A DNA stretch of 12,992 nt, from NCBI RefSeq assembly GCF_002505485.1, contig NZ_DAVG01000005.1, positions 1 to 12,992 on the forward strand, read 5' to 3'. Source of the stretch: Methanosarcina sp. UBA5 (GTDB taxonomy: Archaea; Halobacteriota; Methanosarcinia; Methanosarcinales; Methanosarcinaceae). Shown here piece after piece: positions 12,628 through 12,992 of the stretch. Within the stretch, counting starts at the first letter, position 1, and every line of letters starts with the position of its first letter. The translations under genes were made by a program, and so were the position numbers. The notes under the pieces are model-generated. The model searched no databases and had not been told where the DNA came from. It was given only the letters and a program-made list of their open reading frames with translations.

Positions 12628-12978
12628 TTAAAACGTTGGATCAGTTACTCTAATTTTCATCTTCATTGCAGCAGAATAAAAAATTGCTTTTGGATAGCTA
12701 GTCTTTGGATATTTAGCCTTTTTCGAGATTTCCTTTTCTTCGATGCTGAGCCCTATGACAAACTCAGTTCCTTTATCTCTCTTTAGCTTAATCTCACCGT
12801 TCAACTGCTCTACCAGAATATTTACAAGATGCAGACCAAGCGTTTCTGGATTTTCAAAATCAATATTCTCTGGAATGCCAATTCCGTTATCTGAGACAAT
12901 AAGGGTATATCTGGTATCTTTTCTGTCAGGTATAGTCACCACTTTAAATAATAGCCACCACTTTAAATAGTGCGACAT
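12628..12978 (-). pseudogene. Histidine kinase ATPase-domain fragment with foreign N-terminus
   Basis: The 116-codon frame contains YTLIVSDNGIGIPENIDFEN (G1 box DNGIG, residues 30-34), ETLGLHLVNILVEQLNGEIK (G2 box, 47-52) and the KGTEF strand: the second half of a HATPase_c domain as in methanosarcinal PAS-type sensor kinases. The DHp histidine box and the N-box that binds Mg-ATP are missing, so it cannot act as a kinase. The first 16 codons (MSHYLKWW, LLFKVV) come from the terminal repeat and its 19-bp duplication and fuse directly to the domain. After about residue 80 the frame runs into an unrelated basic tail (KKAKYPKTSYPKAIF). No SD precedes the ATG at 12978. Confidence 0.8.
12932..12969. 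repeat. 19-bp tandem duplication inside the right terminal repeat
   Basis: On the minus strand TATTTAAAGTGGTGGCTAT (12969-12951) is followed by TATTTAAAGTGGTGACTAT (12950-12932). The left window end has one unit only, ending GATTAT, which is closer to the second copy. Confidence 0.88.
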
Positions 12979-12991
12979 TTTATGTTTAAAT
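12956..12991. repeat. Right copy of the window-terminal inverted repeat
   Basis: The reverse complement equals positions 1-36 except for one base (C in place of T at left position 22). It supplies the ATG and first codons (MSHYLKW) of the kinase fragment. Confidence 0.85.
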
Positions 12992-12992
12992 T

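Noticed and set aside
12743..12970. Plus-strand 75-codon frame
   Set aside because: Antisense to the clear HATPase-domain fragment.

Overview
The window looks like chromosomal DNA of a methanogenic archaeon close to Methanosarcina. The evidence is AT-rich spacers with TATA-type boxes, Shine-Dalgarno motifs of the GGAG/GAGG kind, some GTG/TTG starts, a second-type stand-alone TrpF, a sorbosone/glucose-dehydrogenase-like beta-propeller, and IS630/IS5-type insertion-sequence remnants. This is inference from family recognition; no search was run.

Layout. 1-1215: a small trypsin-like protease without a signal peptide (+), convergent with an unrecognised coiled-coil protein (-) and perhaps a tiny membrane peptide. 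1216-2900: a nearly gene-free, AT-rich stretch holding two diverged copies of a dispersed repeat, a strong hairpin with a T-tract and weak coding remnants. 2921-4831: a YkgJ-type cysteine-cluster protein, the tail of an IS630 transposase, a decayed ORF overlapping the next start, and trpF. 5022-5606: a secreted orphan protein (-). 5640-6670: a decayed unknown gene, a doubtful small basic ORF and a 9-bp triplet repeat. 6679-7050: queD. 7051-7990: a MITE-like element with IS5-type ends and the first 33 codons of a dinB gene. 7995-9562: a membrane-anchored PQQ-type dehydrogenase, a 14-bp minisatellite, and a two-helix ferritin-like protein resembling encapsulin cargo. 9575-10128: a broken IS5-type element. 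10291-10935: a conserved phage/Firmicutes-type protein with a duplicated promoter region and a terminator hairpin. 11208-12978: a heavily frameshifted FtsX/MacB-type permease and a histidine-kinase ATPase fragment.

The intact genes look unlinked: each stands alone with its own signals, and no multi-gene pathway is visible. The dominant theme is decay, with at least five recognisable broken genes or elements plus several anonymous remnants, and many short tandem duplications at gene borders. The two window ends are near-perfect inverted copies of the same 36 bases (one mismatch), with weaker similarity for about 20 more. They are either the border of a repeated element or the point where an assembly stopped at a repeat. 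I did not find a convincing complete new multi-gene system; the best leads are the protease and its neighbour, the encapsulin-cargo-like ferritin, the phage-type protein and the terminal repeat.
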